64,000 bases of DNA from the NCBI GenBank assembly GCA_020696345.1, contig JAEHCK010000004.1:22916-86915 (forward strand), given 5' to 3'. Shown in pieces: positions 27,309 through 37,282 of the stretch. Origin of the DNA: Thermoplasmata archaeon (GTDB lineage Archaea > Thermoplasmatota > Penumbrarchaeia > JAEHCK01). Under the pieces are notes generated by a model that saw only the letters and a list, made by a program, of their open reading frames with translations, did not search any database and had not been told where the DNA came from. The first letter of the stretch is position 1; the number at the start of each line of letters is the position of its first letter. Position numbers and translations under genes: made by a program.

Positions 27309-28061
27309 TTAGCTCGAAACGTTGTTGGTAATTGCCAGGCCATTTGCAGTAAAAGCCAATGGGTGAAGTCGATTGTCATGTCGAGTTCCACGCATTTTTA
27401 TTATTTGGATCCCATGCTCAATCTCAGAATCCTGACCGGTTAGATTGTGCAAAAAAATTACACCCGATGCCAGATAATGCTCGAGTTTAAACGATTCGGG
27501 TTTTTCATGCTCGGAAAGCAGCAATACTGTTACATCTAATTGTTTTAACGAATTCATGATCTTCAATATCTCTTTTTCTTCTTTACCGCGGTTTCGGCCT
27601 TGGCCTTTGGTGATAAATGCAAGTGCTGCAGTAGAATCCAAGACCAAGCGTTTAATGTCGGTCTTTTTTATGATGGGTTCGATCTTCTCGAACACGTTTT
27701 TCGTAGTTGTTGTAGTCTGACTGGCACTTAGGTCATATATCATATCACGGGAGCTTTCGGTTTTTTTATCTTCATCCGAAAATAGTTCGGAACCCGCATC
27801 CATAAAAAATATCTTCTTGCTTTTTACATGATCTATTAAATTAAAATTATATCTTGACATATATTTGATAACGTTTGTTGGGTTATCTGTAAATGATACA
27901 TACAATCCTTTTTCATCACGAAGCGCGCCCTCCACAAGAAATTGTATTGCAAATGTTGTCCTCCCACTACCGGGGGGGCCACATATAATATATACCTGGT
28001 TATTGATCAAACCGCCTTCCAGCAACTTGTCAAAACCTGCTACACCTGTTTTTAATCTCAT
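27309..28061 (-). CDS. KaiC-like ATPase with Arg in place of the Walker A Lys
   Basis: This is 250 residues and a paralogue of the downstream KaiC-like protein (GVAGFDKLLEGGLINNQVYIICG). The P-loop reads GPPGSGRTTFAIQFL, with Arg (codon AGG) where the family has the nucleotide-binding Lys. Walker B-like RLVLDSTAALAF and the C-terminal SGVIFLHNLTG...IIKMRGTRH are kept. Loss of the lysine usually weakens ATP hydrolysis, so this could be a regulatory partner of its intact neighbour. The start MRLKTGVAGF is clear. An initiator tRNA gene lies 44 nt upstream on the same strand. Confidence 0.88.
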   Translation of the reverse strand: MRLKTGVAGFDKLLEGGLINNQVYIICGPPGSGRTTFAIQFLVEGALRDEKGLYVSFTDNPTNVIKYMSRYNFNLIDHVKSKKIFFMDAGSELFSDEDKKTESSRDMIYDLSASQTTTTTKNVFEKIEPIIKKTDIKRLVLDSTAALAFITKGQGRNRGKEEKEILKIMNSLKQLDVTVLLLSEHEKPESFKLEHYLASGVIFLHNLTGQDSEIEHGIQIIKMRGTRHDNRLHPLAFTANGLAITNNVSS

Positions 28062-28104
28062 GCAAAGACCCTCGGAAAAAAAATATTCTAATAATGGAAA
28101 ATAA

Positions 28105-28179
28105 TAGCGGGGGATGGATTTGAACCAACGATCTACGGGTTATGAGCCCGTCGGGATTTCCTGGCTACCCTACCCCGCT
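28105..28179 (-). tRNA. Initiator tRNA-Met (CAT)
   Basis: Read on the minus strand: acceptor AGCGGGG/CCCCGCT with an A1-U72 pair, D arm GGGTAGCCAGGAAATCCC, and anticodon arm ACGGG-CTCATAA-CCCGT. The T arm is GTTGG-TTCAAAT-CCATC with one U-U mismatch, and the discriminator is A. The A1-U72 pair and three G-C pairs in the anticodon stem identify the archaeal initiator. CCA is not encoded and no intron is present. Confidence 0.93.
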
Positions 28180-28308
28180 ATCTAAATTCATATCTGTTAT
28201 GTCAAAGTTAAACAATTTGTTATGACGGTATGATGCCATGAGGTTATAATGTTATAATATAATTATTTTAATGTTAGAAACCGGGTATACAATGGGATAT
28301 TAATTAAA

Positions 28309-28366
28309 GTTACTGCACTTCTGCGTTTTGATTTGATAGATTTATAATTTTAGTTCCACAAGATGG
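28309..28366 (+). repeat. 57-bp dispersed leader repeat, copy 2
   Basis: TTACTGCACTTCTGCGTTTT and the following bases match 910-966 closely and again stand directly before a tandem array. Confidence 0.8.
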
Positions 28367-28580
28367 ATTGACGCAGAACTGTAATCGAGATGAATTGACA
28401 ATGAGTGGTAGTCAAAATGAATTGATGCTGAATCGTGGTCGAGATGAATTTAAGCTGGATCGTAATCGAGATGAATTTATGATGGATCGTAGCTGAGCTG
28501 AGTTGATGTTGAATCGTAATCGAGCTGAATTAATAATGAATCGTAATCGAACTGGATTGACGCTGAATTGTAATTTTCCA
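28367..28580. repeat. 27-bp tandem array behind leader repeat
   Basis: About eight degenerate 27-bp units of the type GATGAATTTAAGCTGG plus ATCGTAATCGA run head to tail between the tRNA and the small winged-helix-like gene. No unique spacers are present, so it is not a CRISPR. Confidence 0.82.
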
Positions 28581-28660
28581 GCTCAACAATAATTCTACCC
28601 GACTACAGTCAAGCAATAAATAATCTCGATTATTACCCTGCAATAAGCAAGCACCGCTAA

Positions 28661-28879
28661 TTACTCGGCCACTATCCGGATCCCACCATCTTCATAATAT
28701 ATCCAGATGTTATCCTTTATCTCCTTTGTTAGGTTTGACAATGCATTGTATATGTCATCTTCCGATAAGTTCAATGCTTTTGCTGCGTCAGGGGTTGACC
28801 ATTTCTTACTTTGGAAATCATTGGCCTTGATAAATTCATATACCTTTTTTTCCAGCTCGCTTAGATCTTCATAAGACAT
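28661..28879 (-). CDS. Small winged-helix-like protein
   Basis: This is 72 residues with a helix-turn-helix-like pattern (KKVYEFIKAN...STPDAAKALNLSEDDIYNALSNL) and a beta-wing end (IWIYYEDGGIRIV). It is probably a single-domain DNA- or protein-binding winged helix; no exact family is recognised. GGTGGA lies 4 nt before the ATG. It follows the FKBP-type gene by only 23 nt and is probably in the same transcript. Its small size and lack of other domains leave the role open. Confidence 0.7.
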   Translation of the reverse strand: MSYEDLSELEKKVYEFIKANDFQSKKWSTPDAAKALNLSEDDIYNALSNLTKEIKDNIWIYYEDGGIRIVAE

Positions 28880-28902
28880 TTATTCCACCTAAACATCTAT
28901 AA

Positions 28903-29889
28903 TTATTCCAGGCGGTCATTGCTCAATAACCTGATCTCAAATATCAGTGTTAATCCTTTGAGCTCTCCAGCATCATAAGCCTGCTCGGGTGGTATTGCCA
29001 CCACATGTGTTTCACCAGGTATCATGCCGATGATACCGTTTTCAAAGCCAGGTATTACAACAACATATTCCAATTCTTCATTGAACTTGTTATATTGAGA
29101 TTCATCACTTAATGATATTAATAACGGTTGTGGAGCCTGCACATCACGCATAGATTTATCGAATACGGTCCCATTTATGAACGAACCGAGGTAATAGGCA
29201 GATACCTTATCTCCATCTAATGCTTCGTTTTTCTCGTCCAACTGCTTGATCGTCAAGTCGATCTGGACCGTATCCAAGATCAATGTCGAAGATCTGGCTT
29301 TTAGAAATACATTTATTGGTGTTGGAACTCGGTATTCATTAGTCAGATCTGAGGTAACATCCAATATTACTGCCGAACTTGAACCGGGTTTTAATTTAAA
29401 ACTGTTCTTATTATATTTGATTTGAATATTTTTGATTTCATTATCATCGGATAATTCGTATATCTCCTCTCTGGCTCCAGTATTTGTTACTTTTAACAAA
29501 TAATTTGTAATACCGTTGATGTTCAATATATGCCAACTGTGCTTATCCCACTCCTGGGTTAGATCTGAAATAACAAATAACTCACCCGATAGATTACCAG
29601 TGGTTTGTTGATCATTATCCGAACTTGTATCTGCACCAAAAAAACCGTAAACAAAAAAGTAGCCGCCCAGGGTTCCTGTTATTAAAATAATAGCGATAAC
29701 AAGCACAAGCATATCTTGTTTTTTTCGTGATAGCTGCTGCTTGGCCGGAGCTTGACTGCGTCTACGCGATCTGGATAATGAGCTTAAATCCTCGTCAACA
29801 TCAAGATATTCATCATCATCCTCGAACTCGAGCAGTTCTTCATCTCGTTTGGTCTTTCGTCGACCAGCCCTATCACGTTTCTTTGCCAT
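28903..29889 (-). CDS. Membrane-anchored FKBP-type peptidyl-prolyl isomerase-like protein
   Basis: This is 328 residues. A charged cytoplasmic N-terminus (RRKTKRDEELLEFEDDDEYLD) precedes one membrane helix (MLVLVIAIILITGTLGGYFFVYG, about 60-82). The outside part has an Ig-like stretch and a C-terminal FKBP domain: GDKVSAYYLGSFINGTVFDKS, IPGFENGIIGMIPGETHVV, IPPEQAYDAGELKGLTLIFEI. It probably helps fold exported proteins, of which this window has many. A second FKBP-like gene lies 59 nt upstream on the same strand. Confidence 0.85.
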   Translation of the reverse strand: MAKKRDRAGRRKTKRDEELLEFEDDDEYLDVDEDLSSLSRSRRRSQAPAKQQLSRKKQDMLVLVIAIILITGTLGGYFFVYGFFGADTSSDNDQQTTGNLSGELFVISDLTQEWDKHSWHILNINGITNYLLKVTNTGAREEIYELSDDNEIKNIQIKYNKNSFKLKPGSSSAVILDVTSDLTNEYRVPTPINVFLKARSSTLILDTVQIDLTIKQLDEKNEALDGDKVSAYYLGSFINGTVFDKSMRDVQAPQPLLISLSDESQYNKFNEELEYVVVIPGFENGIIGMIPGETHVVAIPPEQAYDAGELKGLTLIFEIRLLSNDRLE

Positions 29890-29948
29890 GGACCCTCAGC
29901 CTTTTATATTGATAATTAATATAATTATTATAATAATAAATTTCCTCT

Positions 29949-30914
29949 TTAATCACGCTCGATCTTTATTATTTTAAATTCATATCTTAATTCCACACCA
30001 AAATTCTCACGGTTGAAATCTATGGTTATTCCATCCTGGATGGAGATTATAATTCCGGGATATGGTTGTTGTGACTCGATGATCTGAGCAGTAAGGTCTT
30101 CAAAGGTTTTATTGTAAAATTGCAATGCCTCTGCGTCAATGGCCGAGTTGATAATGCTCATATCGGGTCGGTGCTGGATGCTAATGACTCCGGCGCTGCT
30201 TGATATTGATTCAACTGTAACGCTCCACGGAAAAATGTCAAGCGTCATGCCAATATTCGGTTCGTTTTTGATAGTGATCGTTTCATTGGTGATCGATTCG
30301 ATCCGGATCGTCCAATTCCAATAAATATCATTGAAGGTCATACCAAGCATTAATGGTAGTTCATTTGGATATCTTGCCTCGAACTCTACACGATCGATCA
30401 TCTTGTAAATGTCTACAGTGTCCATTAATTGTATCTTCTTTTCCAATGATTCATTTCTCTTGCCATACCCATCTTCCATCGAAATATCACCATGATATGT
30501 TTTATCCTCACGTACATTAAGAGATAACATTAGATCATTGAAACCCGGGTTAACTTCATCGCTTAGGTCGCGGCCTATGATCGCAGTCATCTGTTCACGA
30601 ACGATGGGGTCGCCAGTTGAATTTAACAAGATCGTGTTAAAGGTCACACATTTTGGTATTGAATCGTCGAGGGCAATTTCTTCATCGGTTGTCTGATAAA
30701 CACAATAGCCCAAATTACCGTCTGCATCTTTCGTGTAGATATATTCGGTAAAGTCAAATGTGATCAGATCTCCTTCCTGGACAGTCAGCGAGTTATCATC
30801 CTTACTCTTACCTTTCTTATCTTGATCCTTATACCAGGAATAAGCAAGAGCGCTGACTATGCCTACGATGACCAGTATTATTACGAGGACGCAAATTGCA
30901 TCGGTACGATTCAT
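29949..30914 (-). CDS. Membrane-anchored divergent FKBP-type/SlyD-like protein
   Basis: This is 321 residues. An N-terminal anchor (ICVLVIILVIVGIVSALAYSWY) is followed by a domain beginning EGDLITFDFTEYIYTKDADG, like the first strand of FKBP/SlyD. Later GFNDLMLSLNVREDKTYHGDISMEDGYGKR resembles the flap and proline-binding region. An insert then follows, as in archaeal long-type FKBPs. It is less conserved than its neighbour, so isomerase activity is uncertain. It is paired with the downstream FKBP gene and is likely a periplasm-side folding factor. Confidence 0.7.
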   Translation of the reverse strand: MNRTDAICVLVIILVIVGIVSALAYSWYKDQDKKGKSKDDNSLTVQEGDLITFDFTEYIYTKDADGNLGYCVYQTTDEEIALDDSIPKCVTFNTILLNSTGDPIVREQMTAIIGRDLSDEVNPGFNDLMLSLNVREDKTYHGDISMEDGYGKRNESLEKKIQLMDTVDIYKMIDRVEFEARYPNELPLMLGMTFNDIYWNWTIRIESITNETITIKNEPNIGMTLDIFPWSVTVESISSSAGVISIQHRPDMSIINSAIDAEALQFYNKTFEDLTAQIIESQQPYPGIIISIQDGITIDFNRENFGVELRYEFKIIKIERD

Positions 30915-31033
30915 GATATCACATTATAATTAAATTATATATTTTATTACCAGAATTTTTGTAATGAATGTTATTCTCATATAATATATTTTAGTTACTC
31001 ATAATCATTCAATTCAATCGAAGAGTTATTTAA

Positions 31034-32356
<1,323 letters not shown>

Positions 32357-32562
32357 TGTTGAGGATATTTGAAACACACAAAAATAAGCTAATATAAAAA
32401 GAGAATCTTATTTTTGTTAGGGCTAAAAATTCTTTATATATATTTTATACTGACAACAGAATTGTTACCCTTGTAAAAATTTGCTAAAGCAAATTGACAA
32501 GTCAAATTGGAAAATGAAAAGTGAAAAGTCAAATATTAAAAGTAAAAATGTAAAGATGGGAA

Positions 32563-32683
32563 TGGGGAATACAATTCATTATTGCTGAGCATGGGAATGC
32601 GATTTATTATTGCTGTGCATGGTAATGCGATTTATTATTGCTGTGCATGGGAATGCGATTTATTATTGCTGTGCATGGGAATG
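32563..32683. repeat. 28-bp tandem array
   Basis: Four units GGGAATGCGATTTATTATTG plus CTGTGCAT repeat with a 28-bp period, the first being degenerate. The track ORF 32610-32864 is a by-product. Confidence 0.88.
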
Positions 32684-32711
32684 GAAACGACTAAATAAAT
32701 TTCAATTCTCT

Positions 32712-32811
32712 ATCCCCTCTCCCCAAACGATTGTAAACAATAATTCATTGAAGTGGTCCCCCTTCCCCAAACGATTTTATTTATTAAACAATCGTAGTGG
32801 TCGGCCGAAGG
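32712..32811 (+). repeat. Dispersed intergenic repeat, copy B
   Basis: CCCCAAACGATTGTAAACAA, AATTCATTGAAGTGGTCC and a second CCAAACGATT module ending GTAGTGGTCGGCC. The last module matches copy D (52286-52386). A run of CGACTCTTTAGACCC-type repeats follows to 32870. Confidence 0.75.
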
Positions 32812-32920
32812 CCATGACTCTCGACTCTTTAGACCCTCGACTCTTTAGACTCCCGACTCCATAGACTGCCGTGTGTAATCTTTAAATCATAATTAAACCA
32901 TTCCCCATACGGTGTGATCA

Positions 32921-34930
32921 TTGGCAAAAATATTTATCGGTGTTGCGTGGCCGTATGCGAACGGCCCGATCCATGTGGGTCATGTTGCAGGTTGTTATCT
33001 ACCGCCCGACATCTTCGCACGGTACCACAGGATGATCGGCAATGAGGTGCTAATGGTCTCTGGCTCTGACGAACACGGCACACCAATTACCGTGACTGCG
33101 GAACAGGAGTGTGTGGAACCAGCTGTAATAGCCAAGCGTTATCATGAGATAAATGCAAAGGCGCTGAATGATCTGGGCATTTCATTCGACCTGTTCTTCG
33201 AAACCTCTGACCCGAACCATAAAATCGTTGTACATGACATTTTCTTAAAGTTGCTGGAAAAAGAATACATTTACAAAAAGACCATGGAATTATTGTTCTG
33301 CACCCAGTGCAACCGGTTTTTACCCGATAGATATGTCGAGGGCCAGTGTCCGCACTGCGATCACGAGGCGGCACGAGGCGACCAGTGTGATGAATGCGGT
33401 AAACCGCTGGACACCATAGAATTGATCGGACCAAAATGCAAGCTCTGCGGTTCATATCCTGAACTACGCGAGACCGAGCATTTCTTTTTCAAACTAAGTG
33501 CGTTTCAGGAAAGGCTGATAGAATATACAGCAGATAAAGAACATTGGCGGCATAATACAAAAAACTTCATCCGCAACTGGCTCACGGGCGGGCTTCGTGA
33601 CAGGGCCATCACACGCGATATCCGGTGGGGCGTGGATATACCCCTCGATGGGTTTGAGGATAAACGTATTTATGTCTGGTTCGAGGCGGTGATCGGCTAT
33701 TTATCCACATCCAAAGAGTGGTCGCGGCGGTCGGGTGACCCTGACAAGTGGAAGGAGTTCTGGCAGGATACAAAAGTTAAGCATTATTATTTTTTAGGTA
33801 AGGATAACATCCCATTCCACACCATTATCTGGCCGGCAATATTACTCGGTTACGGCGGCCTCAACCTACCATACGATGTCCCGGCCAACGAATATCTGCG
33901 GTTCGAGGGCGAGCAATTCTCCAAAAGTCGCGGGGTGACCATTGATGTGCCTGACTTACTCAAGCACTACGACCCTGACCAGCTCAGATACTATCTGGCG
34001 ATCAACATGCCAGAGAACCGTGATGCCGACTTCTCATGGGACGATTTCGAGAACAGGATCAATACAGAGCTTGTGGGCACCCTGGGAAATTTCATACATC
34101 GTGCTTTGACATTTACCGCCAAGAACTTCGGTGAGATACCCACCCTTGATGAAACAAAACTAACTGCCGAGGACCATGAAGCATTGCAGATGATCGATAA
34201 AACTTTTAAAGATGTATCTGTTAATATTGAGAAGTGCCAATTCAAAAATGCAATAAAAAATATAATGGCGCTTGCACATTTCGGCAATCGATACTTTGAT
34301 AAAAAGGCGCCATGGTCACTCTTGAAAACCGACCGTGACGCGTGCGCAAACGCATTACATTTAAATCTGCGGCTCGTGAAAGCGCTGGCGGTTTTAACAT
34401 ACCCGTTCATGCCGAATGCTGCATTGCGGCTTTGGAACATGATAGGTTATCCGGATCCTATTGAAAATGCAGCTTGGTCGGCCGGTGTCGAAGGGCTCAC
34501 GCAGGGTGCTAAATTAGCACATCCAGTTCCGTTGTTCAAAAAGATCGTGGTGAATGGTCAAGATAAAATTAAGGAAAAAAAGATAGAGGGAGTTATTGAC
34601 ATGATGAAATTTACGGATTTTCAGAAAGTAAACTTACGTATAGGCAAAGTGACCAAGGTCGAAGACCATCCGGATGCAGACAAATTATATGTGCTGCAGG
34701 TGGATTTCGGCAATGAACAGCGTCAATTGGTTGCTGGGCTGAAAGGGTATTATGAGAAAGAAGAGATCTTGAACAAGAATATTGTCGTGGTCATGAACCT
34801 TGAACCGGCAAAACTACGCGGTATTGATTCCAATGGTATGCTGTTAGCGGCTGATGATGGTAAGGGCGGCGTGGCATTGTTGATCCCTGACCCTGACCGC
34901 AATATTGCAATTGGTTCACGAGTGAAATAA
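32921..34930 (+). CDS. metG: Methionyl-tRNA synthetase
   Basis: This is 669 residues. The class I core has FIGVAWPYANGPIHVGHVAG (HIGH motif as HVGH) and the KMSKS-type loop EQFSKSRGVT. A double zinc-knuckle insert (CTQC...CPHC, CDEC...CKLC) is present. The C-terminal ~105 residues form an EMAP/Trbp111-type tRNA-binding domain (FQKVNLRIGKVTKVEDHPDADKLYVL). It charges tRNA-Met, including the initiator tRNA in this window. The start is TTG 32921 with GGTGTGAT 4 nt upstream; no ATG lies nearby in frame. Its stop overlaps the next start (TAATG), so the two genes are translationally coupled. Confidence 0.96.
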   Translation: MAKIFIGVAWPYANGPIHVGHVAGCYLPPDIFARYHRMIGNEVLMVSGSDEHGTPITVTAEQECVEPAVIAKRYHEINAKALNDLGISFDLFFETSDPNHKIVVHDIFLKLLEKEYIYKKTMELLFCTQCNRFLPDRYVEGQCPHCDHEAARGDQCDECGKPLDTIELIGPKCKLCGSYPELRETEHFFFKLSAFQERLIEYTADKEHWRHNTKNFIRNWLTGGLRDRAITRDIRWGVDIPLDGFEDKRIYVWFEAVIGYLSTSKEWSRRSGDPDKWKEFWQDTKVKHYYFLGKDNIPFHTIIWPAILLGYGGLNLPYDVPANEYLRFEGEQFSKSRGVTIDVPDLLKHYDPDQLRYYLAINMPENRDADFSWDDFENRINTELVGTLGNFIHRALTFTAKNFGEIPTLDETKLTAEDHEALQMIDKTFKDVSVNIEKCQFKNAIKNIMALAHFGNRYFDKKAPWSLLKTDRDACANALHLNLRLVKALAVLTYPFMPNAALRLWNMIGYPDPIENAAWSAGVEGLTQGAKLAHPVPLFKKIVVNGQDKIKEKKIEGVIDMMKFTDFQKVNLRIGKVTKVEDHPDADKLYVLQVDFGNEQRQLVAGLKGYYEKEEILNKNIVVVMNLEPAKLRGIDSNGMLLAADDGKGGVALLIPDPDRNIAIGSRVK

Positions 34931-35598
34931 TGAGATTAGACCTTCATGCACATACGATCTATTCTGCCGATGGCAATGTTGAGCCCGAGATATATATTAA
35001 ACATGCACAAAAAATTGGATTGGCCGGGCTTGCAATTACCGACCACAACGAGGTCAAAGGTGCAATAAAAGCATACCAATTGGCTAAAAAAAATAAAGAT
35101 GTCACCATCGTACGCGGAGTTGAGGTCTCGACATCGAACGGACATGTTTTGGCTTATGGTGTAAAAGACAAAATACCGCGCGGCCTTACACCTGAAGAGA
35201 CCAAAGAGCGGATCGTAGAACTGGGCGGTGTGGCTGTTGCCGCACACCCGTATAGGCTCGTATCCGGCCTTGGAGTTGAAACTGTAAAACAGGCCAAGTT
35301 TGATCTTGTGGAAGTATTGAACCATCGTTCACCCAAACATGAGAACGGCCGGGCCTTAAAATTAGCAAATGAACTTGGGGCGGGGTTGCTTGGCGGCTCA
35401 GACGCACATTATACCTGGGAACTTGGTCTGGCTGCAACCGAGTTTAAAATTGAAACAGATAATGAAGGAGATATTATTGCCGAGATCTCAAAAAAACGTA
35501 CCGAGCCGATCGGCGAGAGCTCAACATTCTTCCAGGGCGTGGCCATGTACTCTAAACTTGTAGTACATTGGTTGAAACGCGGCTTTAAGAGGATTTAA
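34930..35598 (+). CDS. PHP-domain metal-dependent phosphoesterase
   Basis: This is 222 residues. The PHP metal-binding motifs are complete: LDLHAHTIYSADG, ITDHNE, AAHPYR and GGSDAH. The family hydrolyses phosphoesters such as nucleotides, 3'-5' oligonucleotides or sugar phosphates; the substrate here is unknown. The start codon overlaps the metG stop by one base, making a tight operon that may link tRNA charging with nucleotide or phosphoester clean-up. A C-terminal ~50-residue helical segment follows the catalytic part. Confidence 0.9.
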   Translation: MRLDLHAHTIYSADGNVEPEIYIKHAQKIGLAGLAITDHNEVKGAIKAYQLAKKNKDVTIVRGVEVSTSNGHVLAYGVKDKIPRGLTPEETKERIVELGGVAVAAHPYRLVSGLGVETVKQAKFDLVEVLNHRSPKHENGRALKLANELGAGLLGGSDAHYTWELGLAATEFKIETDNEGDIIAEISKKRTEPIGESSTFFQGVAMYSKLVVHWLKRGFKRI

Positions 35599-35684
35599 TT
35601 AGATTATAGATTATCAACAGGTCATCGTATTCATCTTTCTGCTAATAAAGGTTCAGAATCAAACACTTGTATATCGTGAACTGT

Positions 35685-36959
35685 TTACACACTCGGGTCT
35701 TCTACCTTCCCCATGAACAGAATTTGACCTGTCTCTTTGTGCTGGATAAAGAAGATGAAAGGGTGGTCGGCTTTGAACTCGATAGGTTGTGGAGAAGAAG
35801 ATCCTCCACCTCCTTTTTCCTGCATCACCACAGCCGTAGCTGCTGCTGCTTCTGTGCCTTCCTCGTTGACCTCAACAAAGGACTGGTGAATGACTTTATC
35901 TATATACAATTCAGTTTCCGACGTGATCCCTGAAAAGTCAGCTCCCATTCCGAAAGCGGTAGGCATCCCCATGGAGATGAGCTTATCTGCCAGGCGATAC
36001 TTTTGTTCGAACTTGAACTTTGGAAGGTATAGATCGACCCACTCCCCACTAATCTTATCCTTCAGGTCGTTCAGATATGTATGATCGAGTTTGGACTCAA
36101 GTGATGCAATATCATTCTCTTTTGGGAGCATAATATACATAGAAAGTTCTTCATCTTTGTAGGGTAATTGTAGTAATTGTGTATCAGAGTTGCTTGCATA
36201 ATTGAGTTTTTTTGATTCATCGCACATATGCATCATGTCTGTCATGGTCTCCCCACTGCTCGAATTATAGAAGTTCATTTCATTTGTTGCGCTTTCGTCG
36301 AACTGATATTTCCAGTCTGACTTGAAATATATCGCATTGGTCAGTATCAAATAAGTTAGTACGTTTATATCACTTGGAGATAGCAGGTCATTGATCTTCT
36401 CATTGGTCTCTTTCTCAACCCAGTCATTGATCGTATCAACAGAACCGGCGGGGTCGCCGACGAAGTCTAGTTCTTGACCATGTGCCAGGTAACACGACTC
36501 AATTACATTCTTGTAATCCGCATCTATATTCCTTCCTTGTTTGAGCCAATAGGCATTCGCTGTTGAGAGCTCGTATGTGGTGCCATCTTTATTCAACTGA
36601 CTTTGTAAAGACTTGACCATGCCCCATCTGGCCTGGTCGTCTTCCGGGAAGTCCAATACCTGCACCATTTCGGTAGCCGTCTGTCCTCTGGCCCCTTCGA
36701 AGGCCATGCCAAGAGCAATGGAAATACTGTATGGTGAAAAGAATACGTTCTCATCTGAATCAATTAGCTGTTTATACATCTGAAAAGTGAATTCGTTACT
36801 GCTGTTGACAAATTCGTTCATGCCTTTATTGATAACCGAATAAGTAGGGTGAATCGGTTCGTTGTCATCCTCATTATCATTATATTCAGTACACCCAGCC
36901 GCAACAACTACAGCAACTAGCAACAAGGCCACGAACATGTTCGGGAGTGCCTTTTTCAT
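35685..36959 (-). CDS. Serpin (serine protease inhibitor), lipoprotein type
   Basis: This is 424 residues. A lipobox (VVVAAGC) ends the signal peptide, so the protein is probably anchored to the outer face of the membrane. The serpin core is complete: NVFFSPYSISIALGMAFEGARGQT, NAIYFKSDWKYQFD, and the hinge FVEVNEEGTEAAAATAVV with small residues as in inhibitory serpins. Counting from the hinge, P1 would be Lys, but a GGGGSSSPQP insertion makes the loop ~7 residues longer than usual. A palindrome and TATA box lie just upstream. It points the same way as the integron-like cassettes, but no attC-like site was seen beyond it. Confidence 0.93.
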   Translation of the reverse strand: MKKALPNMFVALLLVAVVVAAGCTEYNDNEDDNEPIHPTYSVINKGMNEFVNSSNEFTFQMYKQLIDSDENVFFSPYSISIALGMAFEGARGQTATEMVQVLDFPEDDQARWGMVKSLQSQLNKDGTTYELSTANAYWLKQGRNIDADYKNVIESCYLAHGQELDFVGDPAGSVDTINDWVEKETNEKINDLLSPSDINVLTYLILTNAIYFKSDWKYQFDESATNEMNFYNSSSGETMTDMMHMCDESKKLNYASNSDTQLLQLPYKDEELSMYIMLPKENDIASLESKLDHTYLNDLKDKISGEWVDLYLPKFKFEQKYRLADKLISMGMPTAFGMGADFSGITSETELYIDKVIHQSFVEVNEEGTEAAAATAVVMQEKGGGGSSSPQPIEFKADHPFIFFIQHKETGQILFMGKVEDPSV

Positions 36960-36972
36960 TTTATCACCAATA

Positions 36973-37000
36973 ACATAATCCTATTATGTGCATATAAAAA
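36973..37000 (-). promoter_or_regulatory. TATA box and operator-like palindrome of the first serpin
   Basis: On the minus strand TTTTTATATG (37000-36991) is a TATA box. ACATAAT-3 nt-ATTATGT (36973-36989) lies between it and the start, where archaeal repressors often bind. A second ACATAATCCTA half-site occurs at about 37023. GGTGAT serves as ribosome site. Confidence 0.5.
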
Positions 37001-37158
37001 GATTGGAACAGTTTTAATACAATTACATAATCCTAATATTGACCGATGAATGCCTATATTTTTTGCATAGACTAAATTGTGATCGAAAGTTTAATAAATA
37101 ATTGGGTGTGCCTACGCTTTTTACTCTCCTATAATGGTCAACCTTTCAACACGATTTT

Positions 37159-37269
37159 AGATAACGGCTCGCGGGTATGCGAACCAGCCGAATATAAACG
37201 TTTTCTAAATAAAGGCAATTTAGGCGGAAAACCTGCAAGGTCTGGAGCCGTATACCCGCTTGTTGTGCG
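37159..37269 (-). other. attC-like recombination site 1
   Basis: In cassette orientation (minus strand) the ends read CACAAC-AA-GCGGGTATACGG and CATACCCGC-GAGCC-GTTATC. These are paired arms with an unequal unpaired spacer beside AAC/GTT cores, as in integron attC sites. The site is ~110 bp long. It lies directly after the radical SAM stop. Confidence 0.6.
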
Positions 37270-37282
37270 AAGTTGCCTAAAA

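Noticed and set aside
28367-28580. CRISPR array
   Set aside because: Units follow each other directly without unique spacers, and units drift in sequence; no cas genes are present in the window. The same holds for the arrays at 9.6, 23.3, 32.6 and 58 kb.
32610-32864. 84-aa ORF after purA
   Set aside because: It is made of translated 28-bp repeat units and intergenic repeat B, with no ribosome site.
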